Positions 30,587 to 39,809 of a stretch of 41,029 nt of DNA are shown here, piece after piece. Positions within the stretch are counted from its first letter, which is position 1. Each line of letters starts with the position of its first letter. A program made the position numbers and the translations under genes. This stretch comes from Deltaproteobacteria bacterium (GTDB lineage Bacteria > Desulfobacterota > Desulfomonilia > UBA1062). The DNA is taken from the NCBI GenBank assembly GCA_011372875.1, contig DSAD01000257.1, positions 1 through 41,029 on the forward strand, written 5' to 3'. The notes under the pieces are model-generated. The model worked only from the letters and a program-made list of their open reading frames with translations, was not told the origin of the DNA and made no database searches.

Positions 30587-31117
30587 ATGAAGGTGTTATT
30601 CAATGCCGGGGAAATTGCCCGGAAGGTGAAAGAGCTCGGTGATGAAATCACTGCTGCCTACGAAGGATGCAACCTCTACATCATCGGCATACTCAAAGGC
30701 GGTTTCATATTTATGTCGGACCTGGTCAGACAGGTCCGCATGCCGGTCAGGATCGGTTTTGTAAGGCTTTCGAGCTATGGGAATTCAGACAGCCCACAGG
30801 GCAATGTCAGGATTCTGGACGATGTTGAAGACGCGGTACAGGGCAGACATGTTCTTATTGTGGATGATATAATGGATACCGGCCAGAGTCTTCTGGCATT
30901 CAAGAAACATCTGGAAAGCAAGGGCCCAATCTCAGTAAAGATATGCACCATGATAAACAAGACACAGAGACGCATCGCCCCCATGGAACCTGACTTTTAC
31001 GGCTTCCAAGTCTCTGAAGGATTTATTGTCGGATATGGTCTTGATTACGCTGAAGATTACCGGGCGTTACCAGAAATATGCATAATAGAACCGGGTAACG
31101 GGGAAGGAAATGCCTGA
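30587..31117 (+). CDS. hpt: Hypoxanthine phosphoribosyltransferase
   Basis: MKVLFNAGEIARKVKELGDEITAAYEGCNLYIIGILKGGFIFMSDLVRQV...VLIVDDIMDTGQSL. Confidence 0.96.
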   Translation: MKVLFNAGEIARKVKELGDEITAAYEGCNLYIIGILKGGFIFMSDLVRQVRMPVRIGFVRLSSYGNSDSPQGNVRILDDVEDAVQGRHVLIVDDIMDTGQSLLAFKKHLESKGPISVKICTMINKTQRRIAPMEPDFYGFQVSEGFIVGYGLDYAEDYRALPEICIIEPGNGEGNA

Positions 31118-32028
31118 TGGTAGTCACATGTCCGAATTGCCACAGCAAATTCAAGCTGAACAAAGAATCCATCGTCAAAGACTACATAAAGATGAGATGC
31201 AGCATATGTTCTCACATCTTCACCTTTCAGCCTGAAGGCGAACCAAGCCTGGAACAGGAATTCGACAGCCTTATCAGCTCTTCCGATGAAACACTCTCCC
31301 AGGATTTTGATAACGAAGAAATCTCTGAGGGATTCAGTGCCGAGATAACCGAAACAACTGAAGACGAAGAATCCCACGGGGTCAGTATCGAAAAGGATAC
31401 TGATCAGCAACCCGAATCAGTTATCCGGGAAATAGACTCCATACTCGGGACTGGTGAAGAAATAGGGTCAGAAACGGACCATGATGTTACGAGAACCGAA
31501 CGACCCAAGTTTTCCTTTGCCATGGCCTTCAGCGTTATTATAATCATTGCAATCTTTGTCGCAGTCGCCCTGTGGATCGTAAGAGACCAGATCCCTTTTC
31601 TTCAGAAAACAGACAACGAGTTTCAGCAGGCTGTTCTTGAACGGGGTCCATTTTTCAGCATCGACGAAGACAGCGTCACGTATGAAATGCTTAGCAACAA
31701 TCAGGAAGGAACCGTCCTCGTAGTCAAGGGGGTTATCAGAAAACTCACGACCAAACCTCTGGATTCCGTTATGGTTCAGGCCCGGATATACGACAAGGAC
31801 GACAAGCTTATCGATTCGCGAAGTGCATATGCCGGCATTATCCCGGACTCGTCGGAATTAATGCGGCAGAAAAGCAAGGACATCAATATCCTGCTTACTG
31901 CAGAGCCCAGATCCATAGGGGCATTAGAGAGTTCTCCCGACATACCTTTTGCCGTGGCATTCTTTGGCAGACCTGCCCTCGACGGGGCATCATTCCAGGT
32001 TGAGGTAAAGGAATTTCATTGGAGATAA
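31117..32028 (+). CDS. Zinc-ribbon (MJ0042-type) plus DUF3426 domain membrane protein
   Basis: MVVTCPNCHSKFKLNKESIVKDYIKMRCSICSHIFTFQPEG, central TM, C-terminal GVIRKLTTKPLDSVMVQARIYDKDDKLIDSRSAYAG. Confidence 0.87.
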   Translation: MVVTCPNCHSKFKLNKESIVKDYIKMRCSICSHIFTFQPEGEPSLEQEFDSLISSSDETLSQDFDNEEISEGFSAEITETTEDEESHGVSIEKDTDQQPESVIREIDSILGTGEEIGSETDHDVTRTERPKFSFAMAFSVIIIIAIFVAVALWIVRDQIPFLQKTDNEFQQAVLERGPFFSIDEDSVTYEMLSNNQEGTVLVVKGVIRKLTTKPLDSVMVQARIYDKDDKLIDSRSAYAGIIPDSSELMRQKSKDINILLTAEPRSIGALESSPDIPFAVAFFGRPALDGASFQVEVKEFHWR

Positions 32029-32118
32029 ACCAGAAAGCATCCACGTTCCGGCTGGGGCATTCAGCCTTTATTCCTGCGCTTTACTCTCTGATGAAAACCA
32101 GGCTGACGGCTTGACATC

Positions 32119-32532
32119 ATGCGCATAATGGGACTTGACTTCGGAACAAAAAGGATCGGCGTAGCCATCAGTGATCCAGGGGGCTCCATGGCACATCCCC
32201 TCGATACCGTCGAGGTACGCGGCGATGGATCTCATATGGAACAGCTACAGACCATAGCACGTGAATACGGGATCTCAAAGGTTGTGATAGGTCTTCCCTA
32301 TAATATGGATGGCAGCATAGGCCCCAGCGGTGAAAAGGTCCTTGCCTGGTCCGAACAGATCAAAGGCATTCTTGGTCTGCCGGTTGTTCTCTGGGATGAA
32401 AGACTTACGACATCAGAGGCTCACGAGTTTCTCATTGGATTGAATATAAAGGGTAAAAAGAGAAAGCACATTGTGGATAAGATTGCCGCCGGCATTATCC
32501 TGAAAGATTATCTGGAATCGTCGCACCCATGA
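32119..32532 (+). CDS. ruvX: Putative pre-16S rRNA nuclease / Holliday junction resolvase YqgF
   Basis: MRIMGLDFGTKRIGVAISDPGGSMAHPL...VVIGLPYNMDGSIGPSGEKV...VVLWDERLTTSEAHEFL. Confidence 0.95.
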   Translation: MRIMGLDFGTKRIGVAISDPGGSMAHPLDTVEVRGDGSHMEQLQTIAREYGISKVVIGLPYNMDGSIGPSGEKVLAWSEQIKGILGLPVVLWDERLTTSEAHEFLIGLNIKGKKRKHIVDKIAAGIILKDYLESSHP

Positions 32533-33524
32533 AATCGGTTGCCTATGTCGTCTTTCTTGTCATCACCTGCATATCCATACTTATGCTTATCCATACCTAT
32601 GCATTTATATCGACAGCATCCATACCCCTGAATCCGGTCATAATCGAGATCAAGCCGGGAACAAGCGCATGGGAGATATCCCGGACACTGGAAGACACGG
32701 GAATTGTAACCGATTCCTTCATGTTCATGGCCCTTTCGCTTGCAACCAGAAAGGCATCTCATCTTCAGGCCGGAACATATGTATTCGAGGGCAGACATTT
32801 TCCCATGGATATCATCCATATCCTGTTTAAGGGACGGACGCTTAGATACCGTATTACGATCCCTGAAGGATCTGATCTCTTTGCTGTCGGAGACATTATC
32901 GCTGCCACAGGGCTGCTTACAAAGGAGGACTTCATCCGGAGCGCATCGGATACCGGCTCACCCGAGTTCTTCGGACTGGATTCGCAGTCCATGGAAGGAT
33001 TCTTATACCCTGACACCTACTACCTCTCTCCCAACATGACAGCACTCGAGATGATGGCAAAGATGGTGGAACGATTTAACCAGATCTTCACCCCGGAGAT
33101 GCAGCAGCAGGCAGATGCTCTGGGAATGACCAGGACCGAGATCGTAACCCTTGCATCGATTATAGAGAAAGAGGCTGTCTTGAATGAAGAAAAACCGATA
33201 ATATCATCGGTTTTTCACAACAGACTCAAGAAAAGGATGCTCCTTCAGTCCGACCCTACCGCAATCTATGGGATTGATAATTTCCACAGGAAAATCAGCC
33301 GTAAAGACCTGCAAAGAGATACACCGTACAACACCTACAAATATCCCGGTCTTCCGCCCGGGCCCATCTGTAATCCGGACAAATATTCGATAATTGCCGC
33401 GCTTAATCCTGAAAAAACCGATTACTTTTATTTCGTGGCGAAGGGTAACGGACTACACCACTTTTCAACCTCTCTCAAAGAGCACAACAGGGCTATAATC
33501 AGCAACAGAAAGGCCGGGAGATAG
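32529..33524 (+). CDS. mltG: Endolytic transglycosylase MltG (YceG-like)
   Basis: TLASIIEKEAVLNEEKPIISSVFHNRLKKRMLLQSDPTAIYGI...RDTPYNTYKYPGLPPGPICNPDKYSIIAALNPEKTDYFYFVAKGNGLHHFS. Confidence 0.96.
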   Translation: MKSVAYVVFLVITCISILMLIHTYAFISTASIPLNPVIIEIKPGTSAWEISRTLEDTGIVTDSFMFMALSLATRKASHLQAGTYVFEGRHFPMDIIHILFKGRTLRYRITIPEGSDLFAVGDIIAATGLLTKEDFIRSASDTGSPEFFGLDSQSMEGFLYPDTYYLSPNMTALEMMAKMVERFNQIFTPEMQQQADALGMTRTEIVTLASIIEKEAVLNEEKPIISSVFHNRLKKRMLLQSDPTAIYGIDNFHRKISRKDLQRDTPYNTYKYPGLPPGPICNPDKYSIIAALNPEKTDYFYFVAKGNGLHHFSTSLKEHNRAIISNRKAGR

Positions 33525-33573
33525 TACCCGATTCATCTAAAGTTAATCCCGGCACCTTACGATATATGAAGGC

Positions 33574-34188
33574 ATGGAACACTTGCGCGCAGCGATCATC
33601 GACGACGAAGACGGGGTTCTGGATCTTATCGAGCTGATTCTGAAGGAAGAAGGTCTGAAAGTATCCCGCTTCAATAAAGCAGAGGATCTTCAGGCAGCAC
33701 TGAATACACAGACCTTCGACATTATCATTTCCGATCTGGTTCTGCCCGGGATATCAGGACTCGATCTGCTCGACATACTCAATAAGGATTCCATTGATAT
33801 ACCATTCGTTCTGATCACAGGATATGCATCCCTTGACTCTGCGATTGATGCAGTCAACCGCGGGGCCTTCTACTATATCAAAAAACCCTTCAATATAGAG
33901 GAGATCCGTTTTGTGATTCAACGGCTCAAGCAAAGACGTGACACCTTAAGGGAGATTGCTTCACTAAAGAACAAGGTACTCTCGCTCCAGAACCAACTTG
34001 AGACAGAGGTAAAGAAAACGCTTGAGAACATACCGGTGATAACCCAATCCAACCCGTTTCAGGGCGGCTACGATGTAAACAAGGTATTTACTGCGATTGA
34101 ATACCTCGGAAGACTGAAAACAGACGGTCTCATATCGGACAAGGAGTTCGGGGAATACAAGGGCAGGATTCTCAAAAGGATTATATAA
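33574..34188 (+). CDS. Response regulator with C-terminal SHOCT-like tail
   Basis: Receiver AAIIDDEDGVLDLIELIL...DIIISDLVLPGISGLDLL...FYYIKKPFNIEEI; tail TAIEYLGRLKTDGLISDKEFGEYKGRILKRII. Confidence 0.88.
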   Translation: MEHLRAAIIDDEDGVLDLIELILKEEGLKVSRFNKAEDLQAALNTQTFDIIISDLVLPGISGLDLLDILNKDSIDIPFVLITGYASLDSAIDAVNRGAFYYIKKPFNIEEIRFVIQRLKQRRDTLREIASLKNKVLSLQNQLETEVKKTLENIPVITQSNPFQGGYDVNKVFTAIEYLGRLKTDGLISDKEFGEYKGRILKRII

Positions 34189-35612
34189 TGCAAGACAAGG
34201 TCTTAATAGTTGATGATGATCCTGGGATAAGAAACACGATTTCAGAACTCGTGGGCGAACTCGGATATGAGAGCGAAACAGCCGCAGACGGCCTCGATGC
34301 AATCGCCATGCTCGATTCAGGACCCTATCTTTGTGTATTCACCGACATCATGATGCCGAACATGACAGGACTGGAACTGATCCAGAAAATAAAGGCCAGG
34401 GAAATATCCCTGCCCATCATCGTAATCACCGGATATGCATCGCTGGAGATAGCTATCGATGCAATGAAATATGGTGCATCGGACTTTATATCAAAGCCGT
34501 TCAAGGTCAAGCAGATCGAACTGCTGCTCAACAAGGTGAAACGTGAGAAAAGCCTTCTTGAAGAGAATAAACGCTTCTCCGACACCCTTCATCTTCACCG
34601 TCTCATCGACAATCTAGTCGGCCAGCTGGAAGACAAGAAAGAGGAAATCATATCCCTGCAGGCCATATCGGGAAAGATCGTCAGTCTTAAAGGTATACGC
34701 GACCTGGTTGGTGCCATCATCGATGTATCCAAACAGCTCATGGATGATGCCGAGGTGGAATTCTTTCCAGTCAGCAGAAAAACCAACACGCTCATCGATA
34801 CCAAAGGAGACAAGGAAATACCTCTTGACCCGGGACTTCTCAGCGGTTCGATTGTCAGGAAACAAAATGACGGCCCGTCCTTAATAAATAAATTCGAAAC
34901 CATATTTCCGCTAACCATCGAGGGCCAGGTATTCGGAGCTCTGGACATCAGATCAGAGACCATCTTAGATGACGACAAGGAAGGCAAGATCCAGTATCTG
35001 CTCGACCGCTGCGCAGAACGCATGGAAAACGTTGCGCTCTATGAAGGCCTTTATGAGAATATGCTCTCGACACTCAATTCCATGGCAAAGATACTCGATG
35101 CCAGAGATCCTCATACCTCCCAGCATTCCACACGGGTAACCATGCTCTCCGCAGCAATGGGCAATGCCCTGGGCCTGAATGAGGATGAACGTGATGTCCT
35201 GTATATTGCGGCATCGCTTCACGACATCGGCAAGGTGGGCATCCCCGACAATATCCTCCTGAAACCTCAAGGGCTTACAGAGGAAGAGTTCGCCATTATA
35301 AAAAAACATCCGGATATCGGCGCGGACATCCTCAAGCAGATTCCTCCAATGGCACGCGAATCAGAAATCATTCGACACCACCATGAGCACTACAACGGGA
35401 AAGGCTACCCTTCCGGGCTCAAAGCAGGTGATATACCCTATCTGTCCCGCATCATTTCCCTGGCAGACGCCTTTGACGCAATGACATCCGACAGGCCATA
35501 CCGTAAGGGCATGTCGGTGGAGATGGCAATCGAAGAGATCCAGCGATGCAAAGGGATTCAGTTCGATCCTGATCTTTCAGACATCTTCATTCAGAGAATT
35601 GCCCGGCTATAG
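34188..35612 (+). CDS. Response regulator with HD-GYP domain (predicted c-di-GMP phosphodiesterase)
   Basis: Receiver KVLIVDDDPGIRNTISELVGELGY...; HD-GYP AASLHDIGKVGIPDNILLKPQGLTEEEFAIIKKHPDIGADIL...HHHEHYNGKGYPSGLKAGDIPYLSRIISLADAFDAMTSDRPYR. Confidence 0.95.
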   Translation: MQDKVLIVDDDPGIRNTISELVGELGYESETAADGLDAIAMLDSGPYLCVFTDIMMPNMTGLELIQKIKAREISLPIIVITGYASLEIAIDAMKYGASDFISKPFKVKQIELLLNKVKREKSLLEENKRFSDTLHLHRLIDNLVGQLEDKKEEIISLQAISGKIVSLKGIRDLVGAIIDVSKQLMDDAEVEFFPVSRKTNTLIDTKGDKEIPLDPGLLSGSIVRKQNDGPSLINKFETIFPLTIEGQVFGALDIRSETILDDDKEGKIQYLLDRCAERMENVALYEGLYENMLSTLNSMAKILDARDPHTSQHSTRVTMLSAAMGNALGLNEDERDVLYIAASLHDIGKVGIPDNILLKPQGLTEEEFAIIKKHPDIGADILKQIPPMARESEIIRHHHEHYNGKGYPSGLKAGDIPYLSRIISLADAFDAMTSDRPYRKGMSVEMAIEEIQRCKGIQFDPDLSDIFIQRIARL

Positions 35613-35618
35613 GCAGTC

Positions 35619-36101
35619 CTACTGTTCAGACGGCAGTTCAGCGCCAGTGTCCTTTACTGGTGGTTCCAAAGAGGAACTATCGGGTTGTTCTGCACCGTCC
35701 TTATCCATAATGGCCCGCAACTTCTGTTTCAGCTCCAGGTTTTCCCGTACAAGCTCTTTATTTTCACTCACAGCGACTGCCATCAGCCGGTTTTCTTTCT
35801 CCAGAAGCGATATCCTCTGGGAAAGGGCATCGATCTGATCCATGTTCTGCGCGGCACCGGCTGCCTGTTTCTGCTCAAGCATGTTCATCTCCGTCTCAAG
35901 CCCATCCACCGTATCGAGAAGTTTCTTGTTTTTATGTTCCAAGGTAGCAATATAGTTGATCGTTTCCTGAAGAAAGGCCTTATGATCCAACTGCTTGTCA
36001 TTGTTCAGCCCCCAGAAATAGTACCCGAGAATAAGTCCTGCAACAAACAACATCGCTGCAACAACCAGAACAGTCATGGATTTCTTCTTTGTCTCCGCCA
36101 T
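35619..36101 (-). CDS. Single-TM coiled-coil protein of unknown function
   Basis: VLVVAAMLFVAGLILGYYFWGL TM segment followed by a heptad-rich Leu/Glu/Lys coiled-coil. Confidence 0.7.
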   Translation of the reverse strand: MAETKKKSMTVLVVAAMLFVAGLILGYYFWGLNNDKQLDHKAFLQETINYIATLEHKNKKLLDTVDGLETEMNMLEQKQAAGAAQNMDQIDALSQRISLLEKENRLMAVAVSENKELVRENLELKQKLRAIMDKDGAEQPDSSSLEPPVKDTGAELPSEQ

Positions 36102-36234
36102 TTATCCATCCCCTTTATATCATATCATCATTAAAAGATATGGCATCCTGGTTGCGCAGTCAAGCCGAAGTTCAACAGGCAAAGGGAAAAGGTATTTCAG
36201 ATTGCGATAAAACGGATCTCGAATTATAGAAAAC

Positions 36235-36254
36235 AGGGTACAGGGTATAAGGTT
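36235..36254. repeat. Inverted 20-bp copy of the heptamer array at 3229-3248
   Basis: AGGGTACAGGGTATAAGGTT is the exact reverse complement of 3229-3248 AACCTTATACCCTGTACCCT. Confidence 0.8.
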
Positions 36255-36282
36255 GCGAAAAATCCTGATATGGAATAACAAA

Positions 36283-37287
36283 ATGGATATGGACATATTG
36301 ATCGTCAAGCTCGGTGCCCTGGGCGATGTGGTCAACACCCTGCCACTTGCCATCACCCTTAAGAAACAACTGGGGGCTCATATACACTGGGTAGTTGAAC
36401 CGTTGAGCTATCCGCTCGTGGCCCACCACAGGTGTGTCGACAGTACCATTGTGTTCGACAAGCATAACTGGATACAGTCCCTGCCGGGTGTAATCCGGCA
36501 GATAAGAAAGCAGCGGTTCGATATCTGTCTCGATCTGCAAAGGATTATCAAATCAGGTTTGCTTTGCCTTGCATCAAGGAGCACACGTCGTATCGGGTTT
36601 GACCAGCACCGCTGCAAGGAGATGACCGGGATTTTTCCCTTTGATCGTATCCCTGCGTCCGACCCCGGAAGGCATATGCTGCTTCAGTACCTTGAATTTG
36701 CAGAGTATCTCGGAATACAAGACCATGCAATATGCTGGAATATACCGGTAGACGAACATGTTCCTTCCGGGCTTCCATCACAATATCTCGTATTGAATAT
36801 AGGGGCCACCAAAGAGGCAAACAAATGGACACCCCAGGGGTTTGCATCGCTCGCGATGGCAATCTCTGGAAAGTATTCCGTCCCCTGCGTACTTACCGGC
36901 GTCAGTCAGGACAGGGCAATGGCGGACACGATTATAGATATTGCAGGAAAGCACGTTATCGATCTTGTGGGCAAGACATCCCTTCAGGATCTGATCAATG
37001 TCCTGAACGGTTCATTGGCAGTGGTAAGCTGCGACACAGGCCCTATGCATCTGGGAGTCGCCCTGGGCAGGGAGGTGATAGCACTGTTCGGCCCTGCAGA
37101 CCCGTCAAGGACCGGGCCGTATCGGGGTCACGTCATCAAGAAACAACTTCATTGCTCTCCCTGCAATAAAAGGGCATGCAAGGATCCTGTTTGCATGACC
37201 TCGATTCGCAGTGAAGATGTGATGGAAAAGATAGACCTTGTCCTAAAAGCCCATGGGCTTCAGGCCCGCTCAGACACAACGGAATAG
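36283..37287 (+). CDS. Glycosyltransferase family 9 / ADP-heptose:LPS heptosyltransferase-like
   Basis: MDMDILIVKLGALGDVVNTLPLAITLKKQ...VLNIGATKEANKWTPQGFASLA...VVSCDTGPMHLGVALGREVIALFGPADPSRTGPY. ATG 36283 preferred over TTG 36253. Confidence 0.9.
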   Translation: MDMDILIVKLGALGDVVNTLPLAITLKKQLGAHIHWVVEPLSYPLVAHHRCVDSTIVFDKHNWIQSLPGVIRQIRKQRFDICLDLQRIIKSGLLCLASRSTRRIGFDQHRCKEMTGIFPFDRIPASDPGRHMLLQYLEFAEYLGIQDHAICWNIPVDEHVPSGLPSQYLVLNIGATKEANKWTPQGFASLAMAISGKYSVPCVLTGVSQDRAMADTIIDIAGKHVIDLVGKTSLQDLINVLNGSLAVVSCDTGPMHLGVALGREVIALFGPADPSRTGPYRGHVIKKQLHCSPCNKRACKDPVCMTSIRSEDVMEKIDLVLKAHGLQARSDTTE

Positions 37288-37289
37288 GA

Positions 37290-38744
37290 TCAGGCCCTGG
37301 GGCATCTCCATGAATCTACATGATCACCTTCAGGGGTGCAATAAAGGATATCCCTTTTCTCAGAGCACCTCCATACATCCTGAAACAAGGTTACGGGGTC
37401 ATCTCCGGTACAACCGGCATATGCTCTCAGGAATCTCATCCGCATGCCCAGGCTGATATACACCGGGATGCTCGTGTTGATCTGTACAAGATTTTTCAGT
37501 CTCTTTGCATACTGCAGGAAACGCCTTTGTTCTATACGGTCGGTATCAAGCAGATAAAATCGAGGGACTGCAGGATCGACCTTGATGTTACATGCCTTGA
37601 GATCGGCATGGTATATATTAAGGGCATGCATTGAACCGATCATCTCCCCAAATGCAGATACAACACCCATCTTGTCCCTGAAACAAAGGTCCTTGAACTC
37701 AGTACAGAAAAAGACATCGAGATCCGGATGATACAGCATTTTGGTAACAAGCACACTCGAGCGGTCTTCATACACACCTACAGCAGCGGGGTCTGCAACG
37801 CCTATGCCGTTAAAATAGAGGGTGAGCAGCCCTTTCCACGAACGCAGCGCATACTCGGAACACAACGGCCCTGGACGTTTGTATGTCTTGACACAATAGG
37901 AATCCACCTCGGAGAGTTGTGTCTTTTCCTGATATTTCAGGACATTTCTCCGCTCGGCAATATTCCTGACATGTCTGCCAAGCAAGGATTCAAGGTCAAG
38001 AGCATCCCCCATAAACACATATGCCCTGTAGTTTTCCCCTTTAATTTCGTGTGTAAAGATCCCCGGCTTCAGACACCGCTCCACCAGCTTCTTCACGTAT
38101 CGACGCCTCGAATGCAGAGCCTTCGCGCGTATCTCTTGTGCAAGACCTTTTGATTCATAAAGGCTCCCGATTCTTTTCAGTGCGTCTTCAAGTTCGTCAT
38201 CCCCGATATCATAAACAGCCAGAACCTGAGAGAAAAGGGCTATGACATGGCGAGGTCTGATCACCCTGCAGGGGTTTACTTCATAGACATCCAGCAGGTA
38301 TGGCCTGTCAGAGTCGTCAAGCACGATATTGCCCAAATGCATGTCGGAAAAGAAAAACCCGTTCTTCAGGAGTTCAACAGTCATATCAAGCATGACTGAG
38401 GCCTGCTTCTGCCTTTCGAGATCATGCAGACCCCGGCACGGATGCACGGCCTTTGTAATAAGCGCGCTTGAGGCTGCAAGGCGTATATGATCAACAACTT
38501 CCGGGACGTTCAGGCCACAGCCCTTCAAGTGTCTGAGCATGTCCGCCTCATGCAGTGTCCTCGGCCGGAGAAGATTTCTCAGTTTTGCTACCGGGCCCTC
38601 AGGATCATATATCTTGACGAAATATTCAGGGGTGGTGCCCCTGTCCAGCCGGTATACTCTCCGTATGGACCTCTCCTGTATAAGACACCACTCGTGCTCA
38701 ATATACCTCGATGAGATAAGATCTCTTATATGGGTATATTTCAT
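37290..38744 (-). CDS. Protein with two tandem LPS-kinase (Kdo/WaaP)-like domains
   Basis: First kinase-like unit YFVKIYD...HEADML...FFFSDMHLGNIVLDDSDRPYLLDV; second YCVKTYK...IYHADLKACNIKVDPAVPRFYLLDTDR. Confidence 0.82.
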   Translation of the reverse strand: MKYTHIRDLISSRYIEHEWCLIQERSIRRVYRLDRGTTPEYFVKIYDPEGPVAKLRNLLRPRTLHEADMLRHLKGCGLNVPEVVDHIRLAASSALITKAVHPCRGLHDLERQKQASVMLDMTVELLKNGFFFSDMHLGNIVLDDSDRPYLLDVYEVNPCRVIRPRHVIALFSQVLAVYDIGDDELEDALKRIGSLYESKGLAQEIRAKALHSRRRYVKKLVERCLKPGIFTHEIKGENYRAYVFMGDALDLESLLGRHVRNIAERRNVLKYQEKTQLSEVDSYCVKTYKRPGPLCSEYALRSWKGLLTLYFNGIGVADPAAVGVYEDRSSVLVTKMLYHPDLDVFFCTEFKDLCFRDKMGVVSAFGEMIGSMHALNIYHADLKACNIKVDPAVPRFYLLDTDRIEQRRFLQYAKRLKNLVQINTSIPVYISLGMRMRFLRAYAGCTGDDPVTLFQDVWRCSEKRDILYCTPEGDHVDSWRCPRA

Positions 38745-38765
38745 GACCGCCTTTCATATACCTGT

Positions 38766-39800
38766 TCAGACTTTTCCTGTATCCTCACCCATGCAGGGTT
38801 TCTCCCTTTCAAGCAAGGTCCTGCAGGCATCCATGACCTCGTCCGCCCCCAAACTCCTCATGCAGTATATATCCTTGCATGACCGGTTAAGATAACACGG
38901 GGAACACTTCATCTCCTTTCTCACCACAATGCTGTGAGTGTTCTGCGGTCCTACATAGTACGGATCGGTAGGTCCGAACAGGGCAACCACCGGGATATCC
39001 GCAGCCGAAGCCATATGCATTACCCCGGAATCAATACCCACAAAAAGGGCAGCCTTTTTCAGCAGGGGATATAATTCCCGCAGTCCCAGGGCACCTGTCA
39101 GGTCGATAACATCGATCTCTTCCCGGCCGGAGCGCTCGGAAACATATCGAGCGATCAGGCCGTTGCACTCGTGGGTATCTCCCCCTCCCACGAGAACAGC
39201 CGAAAGACCGTGCTCGCGATACAGCGAGACAATGACCTCGGCATACTTCTGTTCGTCCCATGCCTTGGCAAGTCTCCTGCTGGAGGCGCCTGCAGAGACC
39301 ACTACATACTTTTCAGGAAGACCGGACACAGAGCATTCCTGCTGTACGGCAAGCAGACCCACGTAATCGTTCTTGACAATGTTCATGCCGAGTCTTTCGA
39401 GCAGACGCGCATTGTTGATCCAGCAGTTGTGTCCTGCAACTGTCTCTTTTACATCCAGGGCAATGTCCCAGGGAAAATGGACAAACCCTGCCTTTATCCC
39501 TGCAGAGCTCAGCGCGGTAAGCAGCATGGCCTCCTGAGAACGGGCAAGGGATATGAGCATGTCGTAGCCGTTGCGGTGAAGCCTTCTTGCCAGGTCAAGT
39601 CTTCCTGCGTAGCTGTCGTCCCTGATGTATATGCGCTCAACATATGGTGAATCCTCAAGCAAACCCCTCAGGTAAGGTTTCACGACCGAATGGATACTTG
39701 CACCGGGACAGTTATCCTTTAGCGCCCTGAGCAACGGCAGGGAAAAGACCAGATCCCCGATCTGGTTGAGATGGATAACACAGATCTTTTCAATCTTCAT
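38766..39800 (-). CDS. Glycosyltransferase family 9 / heptosyltransferase-like
   Basis: MKIEKICVIHLNQIGDLVFSLPLLRALKDNCPGASIHSVVKP...LFVGIDSGVMHMASAADIPVVALFGPTDPYYVGPQ. Confidence 0.92.
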   Translation of the reverse strand: MKIEKICVIHLNQIGDLVFSLPLLRALKDNCPGASIHSVVKPYLRGLLEDSPYVERIYIRDDSYAGRLDLARRLHRNGYDMLISLARSQEAMLLTALSSAGIKAGFVHFPWDIALDVKETVAGHNCWINNARLLERLGMNIVKNDYVGLLAVQQECSVSGLPEKYVVVSAGASSRRLAKAWDEQKYAEVIVSLYREHGLSAVLVGGGDTHECNGLIARYVSERSGREEIDVIDLTGALGLRELYPLLKKAALFVGIDSGVMHMASAADIPVVALFGPTDPYYVGPQNTHSIVVRKEMKCSPCYLNRSCKDIYCMRSLGADEVMDACRTLLEREKPCMGEDTGKV

Positions 39801-39809
39801 GGCATTTCA

